From: Akkermansiaceae bacterium
GTDB taxonomy: Bacteria; Verrucomicrobiota; Verrucomicrobiia; Verrucomicrobiales; Akkermansiaceae
Length of the DNA stretch: 34,744 nt
NCBI GenBank assembly: GCA_903875675.1
Contig: CAIQXC010000600.1
Location: 1 to 34,744 of the forward strand
Direction of reading: 5' to 3'
The translations under genes were made by a program, and so were the position numbers. Within the stretch, counting starts at the first letter, position 1; each line of letters starts with the position of its first letter. Positions 17,397 through 26,749 of this stretch are shown here, in pieces. The notes below the pieces were generated by a model. The model did no database searches, was not told where the DNA came from, and worked only from the letters and a program-made list of their open reading frames with translations.

Positions 17397-17624
17397 TCAA
17401 GACTCGTGAGGTTCCTTGGCAGTGGGTTCCTTGGTTTTGACCTCAGTGGCGGCTGTGGTGATCTCGCGCTCGAAGTCTTCGCGGGCTTTTTTAAACTCGC
17501 CCATGCTCTTGCCAACACCGCGTGCCAGCTCGGGCAACTTCTTCGCACCAAACAGCAACATCACGATCAGCAAGATGACAATCCAATCCTGTGGCGAATT
17601 AATGAAGGCAATCTGGGGGTACAT
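17397..17624 (-). CDS. tatA: Sec-independent translocase TatA/E-family protein
   Basis: Short N-terminal TM then LFGAKKLPELARGVGKSMGEFKKAREDFE, the hallmark TatA amphipathic helix. Confidence 0.93.
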   Translation of the reverse strand: MYPQIAFINSPQDWIVILLIVMLLFGAKKLPELARGVGKSMGEFKKAREDFEREITTAATEVKTKEPTAKEPHES

Positions 17625-17772
17625 GGGCCAAAGCTAGGGGGTGGCCACCAGACACGCAACCTGTAATCCTCAAATCCGGGAACTTTTTTATACTGCCGGG
17701 AATATACGGGCGCTGGGATGACCCCCGGCTGCGGCTAATCCGGTTGAATCAGGCGGTGCAGGAATGAAGCAG

Positions 17773-17807
17773 GCAGAGGCACCGGGCAGGCTGCCCAGTG
17801 CCTCTGC
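17773..17807. repeat. 35-nt near-perfect palindrome GCAGAGGCAC-c-GGGCAGgCTGCCC-a-GTGCCTCTGC
   Basis: 10-bp and 6-bp arms with one central mismatch pair; intergenic, downstream of the PATR gene and upstream of tatA. Confidence 0.88.
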
Positions 17808-17840
17808 TCAAACAACCAACGTGCTAAGGAAACCCTCAAG

Positions 17841-17874
17841 GGCCGCAGCGGCCGGAGATCCGGGCGCTGCGGCC
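17841..17874 (-). terminator. Long GC hairpin GGCCGCAGCG...CCGGA-ga-TCCGG...CGCTGCGGCC immediately after the PATR protein stop
   Basis: 10-bp outer and 5-bp inner stems; stop codon at 17881-17883 on the minus strand; no U-tract. Confidence 0.5.
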
Positions 17875-17880
17875 ATGGGA

Positions 17881-20800
17881 TCATTCGGCAGCCACAACCC
17901 GCACAAACTTGCGTGGGCTGTCGAGCGGGATGAGGGCTTGCTTGCGCACATAGTCTGGCAGGTCTTGGACGGCATTGTCCGAGAGGGTTGCCGTGCTGGC
18001 GGACCACGAGCCTTCCATCAGAGTCGCACTTTCTTCCAGCGCATAAACGCCAGTGCCGGTGGCACGCTGATTCCAGCTCAGGATCAGGCCCGAGGGCGTT
18101 TTTTCCATCTGAGTGAGCGAGCCATTGTTCGCGATGGGCGAGGTGCCAAACAGGAACTCCTGAAGGTTGGTGAATCCATCGCCATCCGGGTCGGCATTGC
18201 GGCCACGCTGGTTGACATCGGTGATTTGAGCGGACCACACATCGTAGGGATCGGCCACCGGGCTCGCAGTAACGGTGAGGATGCCGGATCCGGAGAAGCG
18301 GCTGTCGTCCTGATAGGTGGCCGACGAGCTGGTGCTGCCGTAGGTGCCGGCGACTTGTTGGGTGGAGCCGAAAAACAGGGCACCGACGGATTCGTTGGCC
18401 GCATCCACAATCCCGAGTTTGCCGCCGTTGATCACCAGTTTGTTCGTATCAACGATGGAATCCCCGCTCACGATGAGTTCACCTTCGAGGATGGTGGTTT
18501 CTCCGGTGTAGGTATTGGCACCTGAGAGCAACATGGTTCCCGGACCGGTCTTGATGAGCGGCGAGGCATGGGTGGCGATGTCGCGCAGGATCGAGGAGAC
18601 CGTGAGGTCGGTGGCGCTGCTGGACGTGACATCGGCTACTTGGAACACGGTTCCCGGCTGACCATTGGAACCCAACGACGCATTGGCATACGGCCCGGCG
18701 ACGGGGGTGTGGATCTCCGCCGGCACGGTGCTGGAACCGCCGACCACCAGCGTTCCGACAAGCGCCAAATCGGTGCCGAAGTTGGCAGCGTTGCCACCGT
18801 TGGTGATTTCAATTTTACCGCCGTCGAGGGTGATATTGGTCACGAACGCCGTGGTGTTGCTGCCGCCCGAAAGCGTCGAATTCTCAGTGATCCGAACCGA
18901 CAACCCGTACTGGGGAAGGATGCCCGATTGGCCGAGCGGCGCGATGCCGTCGAGCGCCAAGGTGGCACCGTTGTTGACGGTAATGACGTTGGAGGGAGTC
19001 ATTAAACCGCCTGCACAATGTCCGCCGGCAGAGGTTCCTTCGCCGGCTCCCACAGCATTACCGCCCTCGAGAGCGAGGTAACCAAACCATTCGTGGTCAA
19101 CCACACCGACGGTGGTACCGCCGGACCAGGAGTTGTTGTTGCTGTTGATGCGCACGGCATTGACGCCATCGACGACGACATGGCCCTCACCGGAGATTTC
19201 CCGGTCAAAGCTGAGATCGCCGTTGATCTGGTGAAAATACAGGGTACCTGCGCTGTTGACGAGGACGTTGGAGCCGAAGCCATTATCGCCACTGGCGAAG
19301 GTGAGCTGGAGCGTGCCCTCGTTGATGGTGGTGAGGCCGTTGTAGCCGTAGCCCTGAACAGGCGTGTTGATGAATTCCTGGGTGCCAAGGCCGTTCTTGA
19401 TGAGGGACAGCGAGGCTCCGTCGTTATTGCGGATGATGCCGAAGAAGCTGTGGAAACTGCCGGTATCCGTGTTGATCGCCAATGAGCAGACCCCCGGATT
19501 GGTCGTGTAGCCTGGTGCCGTCGTCTCGTCATTCTGAACAATCGCTATGCGGTTGCCCGACGTGCTTTCCAGACCCCCTACCGCCTGATGAGTGCCTCGG
19601 AGGTTGACCTTGCCATTGACCGCTCCGGGGCCGGTATGGAACTTGATCAGCGATGTGGGAGCGAATTGGTTGTCAAAGTCCATGTTCGCCCAAATGTCAA
19701 AGGTGACGTTGCCCATCGTCAGGTCACTGGGCATCGAAATGCCGCTTGGGTTGGCCAGCTCAATGGTGCCTTGGTTGACGGTGATGCCTTGGGAGAAGGT
19801 GTTCGTGCCGGAGAACTCCAGCGTGTTATTGCCTTCTTTGACGAGTTTGACACCGCCGCTGAGGGCATCAGAGATGATGGCATCGCCATCGGTGGTGTCC
19901 AAGCCGAGGATGGCGGATGGATCGAAGCCGCCGGTGTTAAGCGCGACCACATCGGAACTGGTGAAATCACCGGGACCACCCATCTGGAGGGTTAGATCGC
20001 TGAACACAAGGATGTTAGAAGCGCTCCAGGATGCGGTGTTGCCATTGTAGAGGGACAGCCGCTTGCCCAATTTGAGTTCACCTGCGTTCACGGTAGTCGT
20101 GCCGGTGTAGGTGTTGGTTCCTTCCAGTGTCAGCGAGCCGCTGCCATTCTTGACCAGACTGCCGCGTGCCGAAGCGGATGCGTTGGCGATGGCCCCGGCA
20201 AAGGTGCCCGACGTTGAGTCGCCCACGCTCAGGCTGGTGGCGCTGCTGCCGCCTGTCACAGTGCCCAACAAGATGGTTCCGCCGGTACCCGAGATGCTGT
20301 TGACCCCAGGGCTGGCGGACATGAAGTTAGCCGTGCCTCCGGTGAGTGCCAACGCGGAGCTGCCCAAAGCGCCATCGCTGGCGAGGGTGAGCGTGCCGCT
20401 GTTGACCGTCGAACTTCCGGTGAGGAGGTTATCGACGCCGAGGGACAAGTTGCCGGTACCCGACACCGTGAGACCGGCGGCTTGCAGGGAGTTACCGAAA
20501 GCGACCGTGCCAGAACCGGTTAGCGTTACTTCGTTAGTGACTGTGAGCAATTGGCCGTTGAACGCATAGAAATGCGGGCTGTTGTTGGCGAAGGTCAAGC
20601 TGGCTGCGGTGATCGCGGCCGGAATGCTGATATTGGTGTTGACGCCGGTGTTGTCAAACGTCAGCGGCGCGATGCTGGTAAACGTCGAGCTCACACCCGC
20701 ATCCTTCCAATTGTTATCCGCATTGGTGGTCCAGTTGGCAAAGCCGCCGGAGCCGCTCAAGCCCGACCATGTGAGGGGGTTGGCCAGCGGCACGGCGCTA

Positions 20801-22476
20801 CCGAGGGCGATGAGTTCACGAAATCCGACATAGCCGTTTTCCTGGTTGTTGAAGACGTACTGGACGGCCCCCACGTTCGAGGCGAGAACGCCCGACGATG
20901 CGGCGAGGCGGCTATGGGTCGAGTTGATGGACGCCATGGTCGGATTGTAGATGTAATCCAACAGGATGAAGTTGGTTGGATCCGTCACTGTGGAATAATA
21001 GACCGCGTAGTTCTGGTCATCGCGGCCGCTGTCGCCCCAAGCACAGTAGCTATCGAGCGAGGTGAGGTTGTAGCCCTTGGTGTTAGTCAATGTGTCCAAG
21101 GGGAAAATGACGGAAGTGTTGTTGAGGGGCGCGACACTTTGCAATTGGGTGCCGGCGGAACCGAGGGACCCGTCGGTCAGCACCGTCCAATCGGAATTGG
21201 TGACATCGCCATTGCCATGGTTGGCGTCAGCGGCAACCGTAGGAGTTTTAGGCAGGGTATTGCTCAGCAGGTTGGTGCCGGTGGGCAGCGTCCAAAGGTT
21301 GGTGCTGTTGGCCTCGGTCAGAATGTGAGTGGCCAGTGGCGTATCACGCAGGATGAACTCGCGGAAACCGGTGTAGCCGTTTTCCTGGTCGTGGAACGTC
21401 ACTTGGATGGCGGCCACTCCCAAGGCCATCGGGCCACCATTGCCGGTCACCCGGGTGCGGGTGGACTTTCGGTTGTTAGGGCCATTGTATTCGGTGTGGT
21501 TGTACACCTCGGTGATCGCTAGGAACGTCGTTGGATCCGCCACCGTTGAATACGAGAGGGTATAGGTCTGGTCGTCGCGGCCATTGTTGCCCCATGCGCC
21601 GTAGGACTCGAAGGAGGTGATGTCATAGCCGCCGGGCTTGGCGGTTAGATCCAACGGATAGGTCACGGTCTGGCCATTGCCAGGAGTGCAGCTTGAGGCC
21701 GGTGTGGTGTAATCACCGAGGCTGCCATCGGTCAAGGTCGCCCAAGTGCCCGTCGAACCTTCTTGGATGGTCGGCGATGGGTCAGTCGGGGTGATACCGG
21801 CGAGGAGATTGGGTCCGACGAGGGCGGGCCAAGTGTTATCATCGCGGGACTGGTTATCGACGCAGACGACGGTAGGCGTGTCTTGGAGGACCAACTCGCG
21901 GTAGCCGACGTAGCCGTTTTCCTGGCGGTCGAAAATGAGCCTGATGGCAGCCACTCCACTGGCTAGAACGCCGGAGTTATCCGTGAGCCGGACGTGGGTG
22001 GAGCGGTCGTTGCCGGTGTGCCAACCGACGGTGGAGAGGTTGATAAAGGTGCCGGGATTGGCCACCGTGGAATACTGGATCATGTAATTCTGATCATCGC
22101 GGCCGCTATTGCCCCACGTGCTGTAAGAATCGAAGGAAGTGATGTTGTAGCCCTCAGGCTTGGCGGCGAGATCCAGCGGGAAGATGACCGACTCGCCATT
22201 GTTTGGCGTGCAACTGGTGGCGGGTGAACCGCCGGTATCACCGAGGGTGCCATCAATGACCGTGTTCCAAGTATTCGACGACCCTTCGTGGGTATTCGGG
22301 CTGGTTAAGGGCGTCCGGCCAGTGAGCAGGTTGGTGCCAGAGGGCAGTGTCCATTCGCCGGAGCCGTTGGACTCATTGGTGGAGACAACCGTACCGAATG
22401 CCGTGGCACAGGCGAGAAGAGGGGCAATGCAGACGACGAACGTCTGGGGAAGGTGGCGGAGATAGCGAGGTTTCAT
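17881..22476 (-). CDS. Large secreted autotransporter-associated beta-strand repeat (PATR) protein with three N-terminal discoidin-like repeats
   Basis: Signal MKPRYLRHLPQTFVVCIAPLLACATAFG (start 22476); three ~175-aa repeats with TWGNSGRDDQNYMIQYST...RQENGYVGYRELVLQDT; PATR motifs GSLVKNGSGSLTLEGTNTYTGTTTVNAGELKLG, LIKTGPGTMLLSGANTYTGETTILEGELIV; C-terminal DPDGDGFTNLQEFLFGTSP. Confidence 0.9.
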   Translation of the reverse strand: MKPRYLRHLPQTFVVCIAPLLACATAFGTVVSTNESNGSGEWTLPSGTNLLTGRTPLTSPNTHEGSSNTWNTVIDGTLGDTGGSPATSCTPNNGESVIFPLDLAAKPEGYNITSFDSYSTWGNSGRDDQNYMIQYSTVANPGTFINLSTVGWHTGNDRSTHVRLTDNSGVLASGVAAIRLIFDRQENGYVGYRELVLQDTPTVVCVDNQSRDDNTWPALVGPNLLAGITPTDPSPTIQEGSTGTWATLTDGSLGDYTTPASSCTPGNGQTVTYPLDLTAKPGGYDITSFESYGAWGNNGRDDQTYTLSYSTVADPTTFLAITEVYNHTEYNGPNNRKSTRTRVTGNGGPMALGVAAIQVTFHDQENGYTGFREFILRDTPLATHILTEANSTNLWTLPTGTNLLSNTLPKTPTVAADANHGNGDVTNSDWTVLTDGSLGSAGTQLQSVAPLNNTSVIFPLDTLTNTKGYNLTSLDSYCAWGDSGRDDQNYAVYYSTVTDPTNFILLDYIYNPTMASINSTHSRLAASSGVLASNVGAVQYVFNNQENGYVGFRELIALGSAVPLANPLTWSGLSGSGGFANWTTNADNNWKDAGVSSTFTSIAPLTFDNTGVNTNISIPAAITAASLTFANNSPHFYAFNGQLLTVTNEVTLTGSGTVAFGNSLQAAGLTVSGTGNLSLGVDNLLTGSSTVNSGTLTLASDGALGSSALALTGGTANFMSASPGVNSISGTGGTILLGTVTGGSSATSLSVGDSTSGTFAGAIANASASARGSLVKNGSGSLTLEGTNTYTGTTTVNAGELKLGKRLSLYNGNTASWSASNILVFSDLTLQMGGPGDFTSSDVVALNTGGFDPSAILGLDTTDGDAIISDALSGGVKLVKEGNNTLEFSGTNTFSQGITVNQGTIELANPSGISMPSDLTMGNVTFDIWANMDFDNQFAPTSLIKFHTGPGAVNGKVNLRGTHQAVGGLESTSGNRIAIVQNDETTAPGYTTNPGVCSLAINTDTGSFHSFFGIIRNNDGASLSLIKNGLGTQEFINTPVQGYGYNGLTTINEGTLQLTFASGDNGFGSNVLVNSAGTLYFHQINGDLSFDREISGEGHVVVDGVNAVRINSNNNSWSGGTTVGVVDHEWFGYLALEGGNAVGAGEGTSAGGHCAGGLMTPSNVITVNNGATLALDGIAPLGQSGILPQYGLSVRITENSTLSGGSNTTAFVTNITLDGGKIEITNGGNAANFGTDLALVGTLVVGGSSTVPAEIHTPVAGPYANASLGSNGQPGTVFQVADVTSSSATDLTVSSILRDIATHASPLIKTGPGTMLLSGANTYTGETTILEGELIVSGDSIVDTNKLVINGGKLGIVDAANESVGALFFGSTQQVAGTYGSTSSSATYQDDSRFSGSGILTVTASPVADPYDVWSAQITDVNQRGRNADPDGDGFTNLQEFLFGTSPIANNGSLTQMEKTPSGLILSWNQRATGTGVYALEESATLMEGSWSASTATLSDNAVQDLPDYVRKQALIPLDSPRKFVRVVAAE

Positions 22477-22573
22477 AGGCGGATTCGGGGATTTCGTTAT
22501 ATCAATTTTTGTTCTCCGCAGTTTCCACGATGGACGCCGCTGAGGAATCAAAACGCCTAGTCGAGAAAGCTAA

Positions 22574-22609
22574 TTTCGTAAACCTCCCTATTTATGGAGT
22601 ATTGCGAAA
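22574..22609. promoter_or_regulatory. 36-bp dyad (TTTCG-N5-CTCC-N8-GGAG-N5-CGAAA) in divergent intergenic region
   Basis: Symmetric arms read directly, in an AT-rich region between divergent genes. Confidence 0.5.
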
Positions 22610-22664
22610 CTCATTGAAAATAAAACAATTACAGCGAATAAGAGGTCGGGAATTACAAAAAATT

Positions 22665-22686
22665 AATCCTCCATAAACTAGGAGGT
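22665..22686. promoter_or_regulatory. Second, inverted copy of the CTCC-N8-GGAG-type site
   Basis: The reverse complement acctcctagtttatggaggatt matches acctccctatttatggagtatt (22582-22603) at 18 of 22 positions. Confidence 0.5.
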
Positions 22687-22750
22687 GGTAGCCTCGGTCA
22701 AACGGGTGTTCACTAGCCCGGACAAGCTGACGTTTCACGCCCTATCGCCC

Positions 22751-25700
22751 ATGAATTCGACCCGCAACCTGGGAATTTTCCGCGCCCTCCTACTGGCCAT
22801 CGTGCTTGGCCAGCCGGTGCAGGCGGCGTTGGAAGCGACGACGCTGCGCTGCGAATATCTAACCAATCCAACAGGCCTCGATGAAACCCAGCCGCGTTTG
22901 TCATGGGTGGTTGAATCGCTCGACCGCGGCGAGACGCAAAGCGCGTGGCAGGTGGTGGTTGCCTCTAGCCGGGAGCATCTAGCGGCCGACCAAGGAGACC
23001 TGTGGGACAGCGGCAAAGTTATTGGCAATGCCACCAGCCAGATTGCCTATGCGGGGGTTCCGCTGGTATCCCGAGCGACGTGCTTTTGGAAAGTCCGCTG
23101 CTGGAACAAGGACGACCAGCCCTCGCCCTGGAGCCGCCCGGCAAGTTGGTCGATCGGCCTGATCAACGCTGCGGATTGGAGTGCCAAATGGCTCGACGGG
23201 GCGACTTTCGGCGCGGCGGACGGCACTCCGCCGGTCATCGTCGCGGCTTATTATGAGGCGGTGTCGGGTGCCGGTTCGCTCAACGTCACCGCACAACTGG
23301 TGACGCTGGCCCAGGCGGGCAATTACGCGTTGGCGGTAACCAATGCGACCTTCGGCAGTGATCCGGCGTATGGCACAGTGAAGCAATTGCGGGTGCAGTA
23401 CCAGAGCGGAGGGCTGAGTGCGACGAAGACATTTCCCGAAAACTCCAGCATCGTATTTCCAGGCGATCTTCCGGCTCTAACCAAACCGGTGATCCAAAGC
23501 GCCCGCTACGAATCGGTGAGCGGCAGCGGCTTCCGCGACGTCACCGCCCAGATCGTCTCGGCGGCCCAGGCCGGTTCGTTTTCCAGCGTCGTCAACAACA
23601 CAAATTTCGGCCCGGACCCCGCGCTCAACCAGATCAAACGCCTGCGGATCAATTACACGCTCAACGGTGCCGCCGGTGTGTCTATCACCGCGGAAAACAT
23701 GACCTTCAACTATCCGGCCGACCTGCCGCCGCCAGTCACCGTCGTTTTCACCAACGCCCGCTACGAGGCCAACGACGGCTTTGGCACGCTGGACGTCACC
23801 ACGGATCTAGCAAACCGGGCTCTGGCCGGCAGCTTCACCCTCACCGTGAACAACACCAATTTCGGCGGCGACCCCGCAACTAACCATGCCAAGCGGCTGC
23901 GGATGGAATACACCTACAATGGCCGCTCGCTGGTGAAATATGTGGCAGAAAACACCTTGCTGAATTTCCCGGCGGATCTGGCCAAGCCGAGCACGCTGCC
24001 ATACCTGCGCAAGTCGTTCACGCTGGCCAAGCCGATCCGACAAGCGACCGTGTATGCCACCGCCTTGGGCCTCTACGAACTGCATTTGAATGGCAGCCGC
24101 GTCGGTGACCATATCCTCGCTCCGGATTGGACTGACTATTCGAAGCGGCTGCGCTATCAGGCGTATGATGTGACATCGCAGCTAAGTGTGGGTGAAAATG
24201 TGTTAGGCGCACAGGTGGCTAGCGGCTGGTACAGCGGTCATATCGGCAACGGCGGCTATCAATTCTGGGGCAGCACACCGGCCTGTCTGGTGCAATTGGA
24301 GGTTTCCTACACGGATGGCACCAGCGAGCGCATCGTTTCCGACGGCTCATGGAAAATGCAGGTCAGCCCGACCGTTGCGAGCGACTTCATGCTGGGTGAG
24401 GACTACGATGCCAGCCGCGAATTGGCGGGCTGGGCGTCGGCGGGTTACGACGATTCGGGCTGGGGCCAGGTATTGCTGCGAGGCGAGCCAGCGCATGTTC
24501 TCAACGGGCAGGTGATGGAGCCGGTGCGTGAGTTGCTGGAGATATCTCCCAAATCATTGGCTCAATCAGCACCCGGCAAATGGACCTACGACATCGGCCA
24601 AAACATGGTAGGCGTCGTGCGCTTGAAAATCACCGCCGCCACCGGCACCCGCCTGACGCTGCGCCACGCCGAAATGCTCAACCCCGACGGCTCGGTTTAC
24701 ACCGCCAACCTGCGCGGCGCACCATCCATCGATACCTATATCTGCAAAGGCGGCGGCGAGGAAATCTGGCAACCCAAGTTTACCTTCCACGGGTTCCGTT
24801 ATGTGGAGCTTTCTGGCGTGGCCAGCACCCCTCCGCTCGACGCAATCACCGGCATCGTGCTCGGCTCGGACAACTCCCATACCGGCGATTTTTCTTGCTC
24901 TAACGGCTTCATCAACCAACTCCACTCCAACATTCAGTGGGGCCAACGCGGCAACTACCTGAGCGTGCCCACCGATTGCCCGCAGCGCGACGAGCGCCTC
25001 GGCTGGATGGGCGACGCCGAGGTGTTTGTCCGAACCGCCACCTACAACGCCGATATCGCAGCCTTTTTCTCCAAGTGGCTCACCGATGTCACCGACGCCC
25101 AGCTCTCCGACGGCAGATTCACCGACGTCTCCCCCAATGCCGGCACATCCAGCGGAACCCCGGCCTGGGGCGACGCCGGGGTCATTTGCCCGTGGACAAT
25201 CTATCAGGCATACGGCGACCTGCGCCTGCTCGCCAAAAACTTTCCGGCCATGGTCCAGTGGATCGAGTGGTGCAAATCCCAAAGCTCCAACTCGATCCGC
25301 AGCGGCTCGCGCGGCAATGACTACGGCGACTGGCTCTCGATCAACGCTGATACGAACAAGGAACTCATCGGCACCGCCTACTATGCCTACTCCACCGGAT
25401 TGGTGGCGCAGGCGGCGGCCGCGCTGGGCAAGACCGCCGATGCTGCCACCTATGCCGCCCTGTTCCAAACCATCAAGACCGCGTTCATCAACAAGTACGT
25501 CAACCCGACCAGCGCTGCCATCACCGGCAGCACCCAGTGCGCCTATGCCATGGCCCTCAAGTTCGACCTGCTGCCCGAGGCCTTGCGCCCAGTCGCCGCC
25601 CAGTTGTTGGAGAATGATATCATTGCCAAGGGCGACCATCTATCCACCGGTTTTGTCGGCGTGAGTTATCTGCTTCCCGCACTCACCGCCGCAGGCAAGA

Positions 25701-26737
25701 CCGACACCGCCTACCGCCTTCTGCTCCAAGACACATTCCCCTCATGGCTGTTTTCAGTCAAACTCGGTGCCACCACCATCTGGGAGCGCTGGGACGGGTT
25801 GACGCCACAAAACGGCTTCCAGGACCCCGGCATGAATTCGTTCAATCATTACTCGTTAGGCTCGTGCGGTGAGTGGCTCTACTCCACCGTCGCCGGCATC
25901 GATCAGGACCCCTCAACCCCGGGCTATCAAAAAATCATCATCCACCCGAGGCCCGGCAGCCAGCTCACCAGTGCCAGCGGCAGCCTGCGCTCGATTCACG
26001 GCCTGATCACCACCGCCTGGCTCCAATACGCTGGGGGCTTTTCGCTCGTCACGAGCATTCCGGCCAACACCCGTGCCGTGATATATGTGCCGGCCAACTC
26101 CGCCGCCGAGGTGCAGGAAAGCGGCCGGCTGGCCACCACATCCGACGGTGTGACGTTTCTTCGCATGGAGGCTGGCGCGGCTGTCTTCGCGGTGGGTTCC
26201 GGCCGCTACCACTTCACGACCGGAAGCGCTGCGGAACCCGGTGCCGACCGTGTTACTCATGACCCTGGCACCACGGTTCGCATGAGCGTCGCCTCCCTTA
26301 TGGCCAATGATGGCGCAGGACCCTTCGACTTTCTATCAACCTCACCACTCAGCATCAACGGTGCCTCCCTCAGCGTGGCTAACGGCTGGCTTATCTACAC
26401 CCCTCGTCCCGGTGATGCCGCCCCGGACTCCTTTACCTACTCGATCCGCGACGCCCAAGGCGGAATCACGAATCTAACCGTCCAAATCACCCTCATCCCG
26501 CCAGACGCCCCGGTCCAACAAGCGCTCTCGATCCAGCTCCAGCCCGACGGCTCGAGCCGGGTCCTGTTTTCCGGGGTGGCGGGGCGGATCTATCGAATCC
26601 AGGCCAGTGACGCGCTCGCCGATCCCGCGGCGTGGATCACACGCGCCACCGTGTCAGCGGCAGCAGACGGCAGCTTCAGTTTTCTCGACGCGCAACCGCT
26701 GCCCGCCGCCCGCTTCTATCGGGCGGTGTTCCCCTGA
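22751..26737 (+). CDS. Alpha-L-rhamnosidase, GH78-type, with three tandem beta-domain insertions and a C-terminal Ig/cadherin-like extension
   Basis: LEATTLRCEYLTNPTGLDETQPRLSW N-terminus; signature DCPQRDERLGWMGDAEVFVRTA; GMNSFNHYSLGSCGEWLYSTVAGI. Start MNSTRNLGIFRALLLAIVLGQPVQA at 22751 gives a signal peptide; the ORF-track start is 22685. Confidence 0.94.
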   Translation: MNSTRNLGIFRALLLAIVLGQPVQAALEATTLRCEYLTNPTGLDETQPRLSWVVESLDRGETQSAWQVVVASSREHLAADQGDLWDSGKVIGNATSQIAYAGVPLVSRATCFWKVRCWNKDDQPSPWSRPASWSIGLINAADWSAKWLDGATFGAADGTPPVIVAAYYEAVSGAGSLNVTAQLVTLAQAGNYALAVTNATFGSDPAYGTVKQLRVQYQSGGLSATKTFPENSSIVFPGDLPALTKPVIQSARYESVSGSGFRDVTAQIVSAAQAGSFSSVVNNTNFGPDPALNQIKRLRINYTLNGAAGVSITAENMTFNYPADLPPPVTVVFTNARYEANDGFGTLDVTTDLANRALAGSFTLTVNNTNFGGDPATNHAKRLRMEYTYNGRSLVKYVAENTLLNFPADLAKPSTLPYLRKSFTLAKPIRQATVYATALGLYELHLNGSRVGDHILAPDWTDYSKRLRYQAYDVTSQLSVGENVLGAQVASGWYSGHIGNGGYQFWGSTPACLVQLEVSYTDGTSERIVSDGSWKMQVSPTVASDFMLGEDYDASRELAGWASAGYDDSGWGQVLLRGEPAHVLNGQVMEPVRELLEISPKSLAQSAPGKWTYDIGQNMVGVVRLKITAATGTRLTLRHAEMLNPDGSVYTANLRGAPSIDTYICKGGGEEIWQPKFTFHGFRYVELSGVASTPPLDAITGIVLGSDNSHTGDFSCSNGFINQLHSNIQWGQRGNYLSVPTDCPQRDERLGWMGDAEVFVRTATYNADIAAFFSKWLTDVTDAQLSDGRFTDVSPNAGTSSGTPAWGDAGVICPWTIYQAYGDLRLLAKNFPAMVQWIEWCKSQSSNSIRSGSRGNDYGDWLSINADTNKELIGTAYYAYSTGLVAQAAAALGKTADAATYAALFQTIKTAFINKYVNPTSAAITGSTQCAYAMALKFDLLPEALRPVAAQLLENDIIAKGDHLSTGFVGVSYLLPALTAAGKTDTAYRLLLQDTFPSWLFSVKLGATTIWERWDGLTPQNGFQDPGMNSFNHYSLGSCGEWLYSTVAGIDQDPSTPGYQKIIIHPRPGSQLTSASGSLRSIHGLITTAWLQYAGGFSLVTSIPANTRAVIYVPANSAAEVQESGRLATTSDGVTFLRMEAGAAVFAVGSGRYHFTTGSAAEPGADRVTHDPGTTVRMSVASLMANDGAGPFDFLSTSPLSINGASLSVANGWLIYTPRPGDAAPDSFTYSIRDAQGGITNLTVQITLIPPDAPVQQALSIQLQPDGSSRVLFSGVAGRIYRIQASDALADPAAWITRATVSAAADGSFSFLDAQPLPAARFYRAVFP

Positions 26738-26749
26738 GAACGTCTCAGG
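26733..26749. terminator. Palindrome CCTGAGA-acg-TCTCAGG spanning both stop codons of convergent genes
   Basis: Perfect 7-bp arms; contains the + strand TGA (26735-26737) and the - strand TGA (26745-26747). Confidence 0.45.

Noticed and set aside
17397-17624. Functional link between tatA and the Tat-dependent operon
   Set aside because: They are ~8 kb apart with unrelated genes between; proximity alone is not enough.
20551-21522. Long + strand ORF (323 aa) opposite the PATR protein
   Set aside because: Low-complexity composition mirroring the repeats on the real coding strand; shadow ORF.
24566-25639. Minus-strand 357-aa ORF opposite the rhamnosidase
   Set aside because: Overlaps the GH78 catalytic domain, which is unambiguous; Gly/Ala/Val-rich composition typical of antisense translation.
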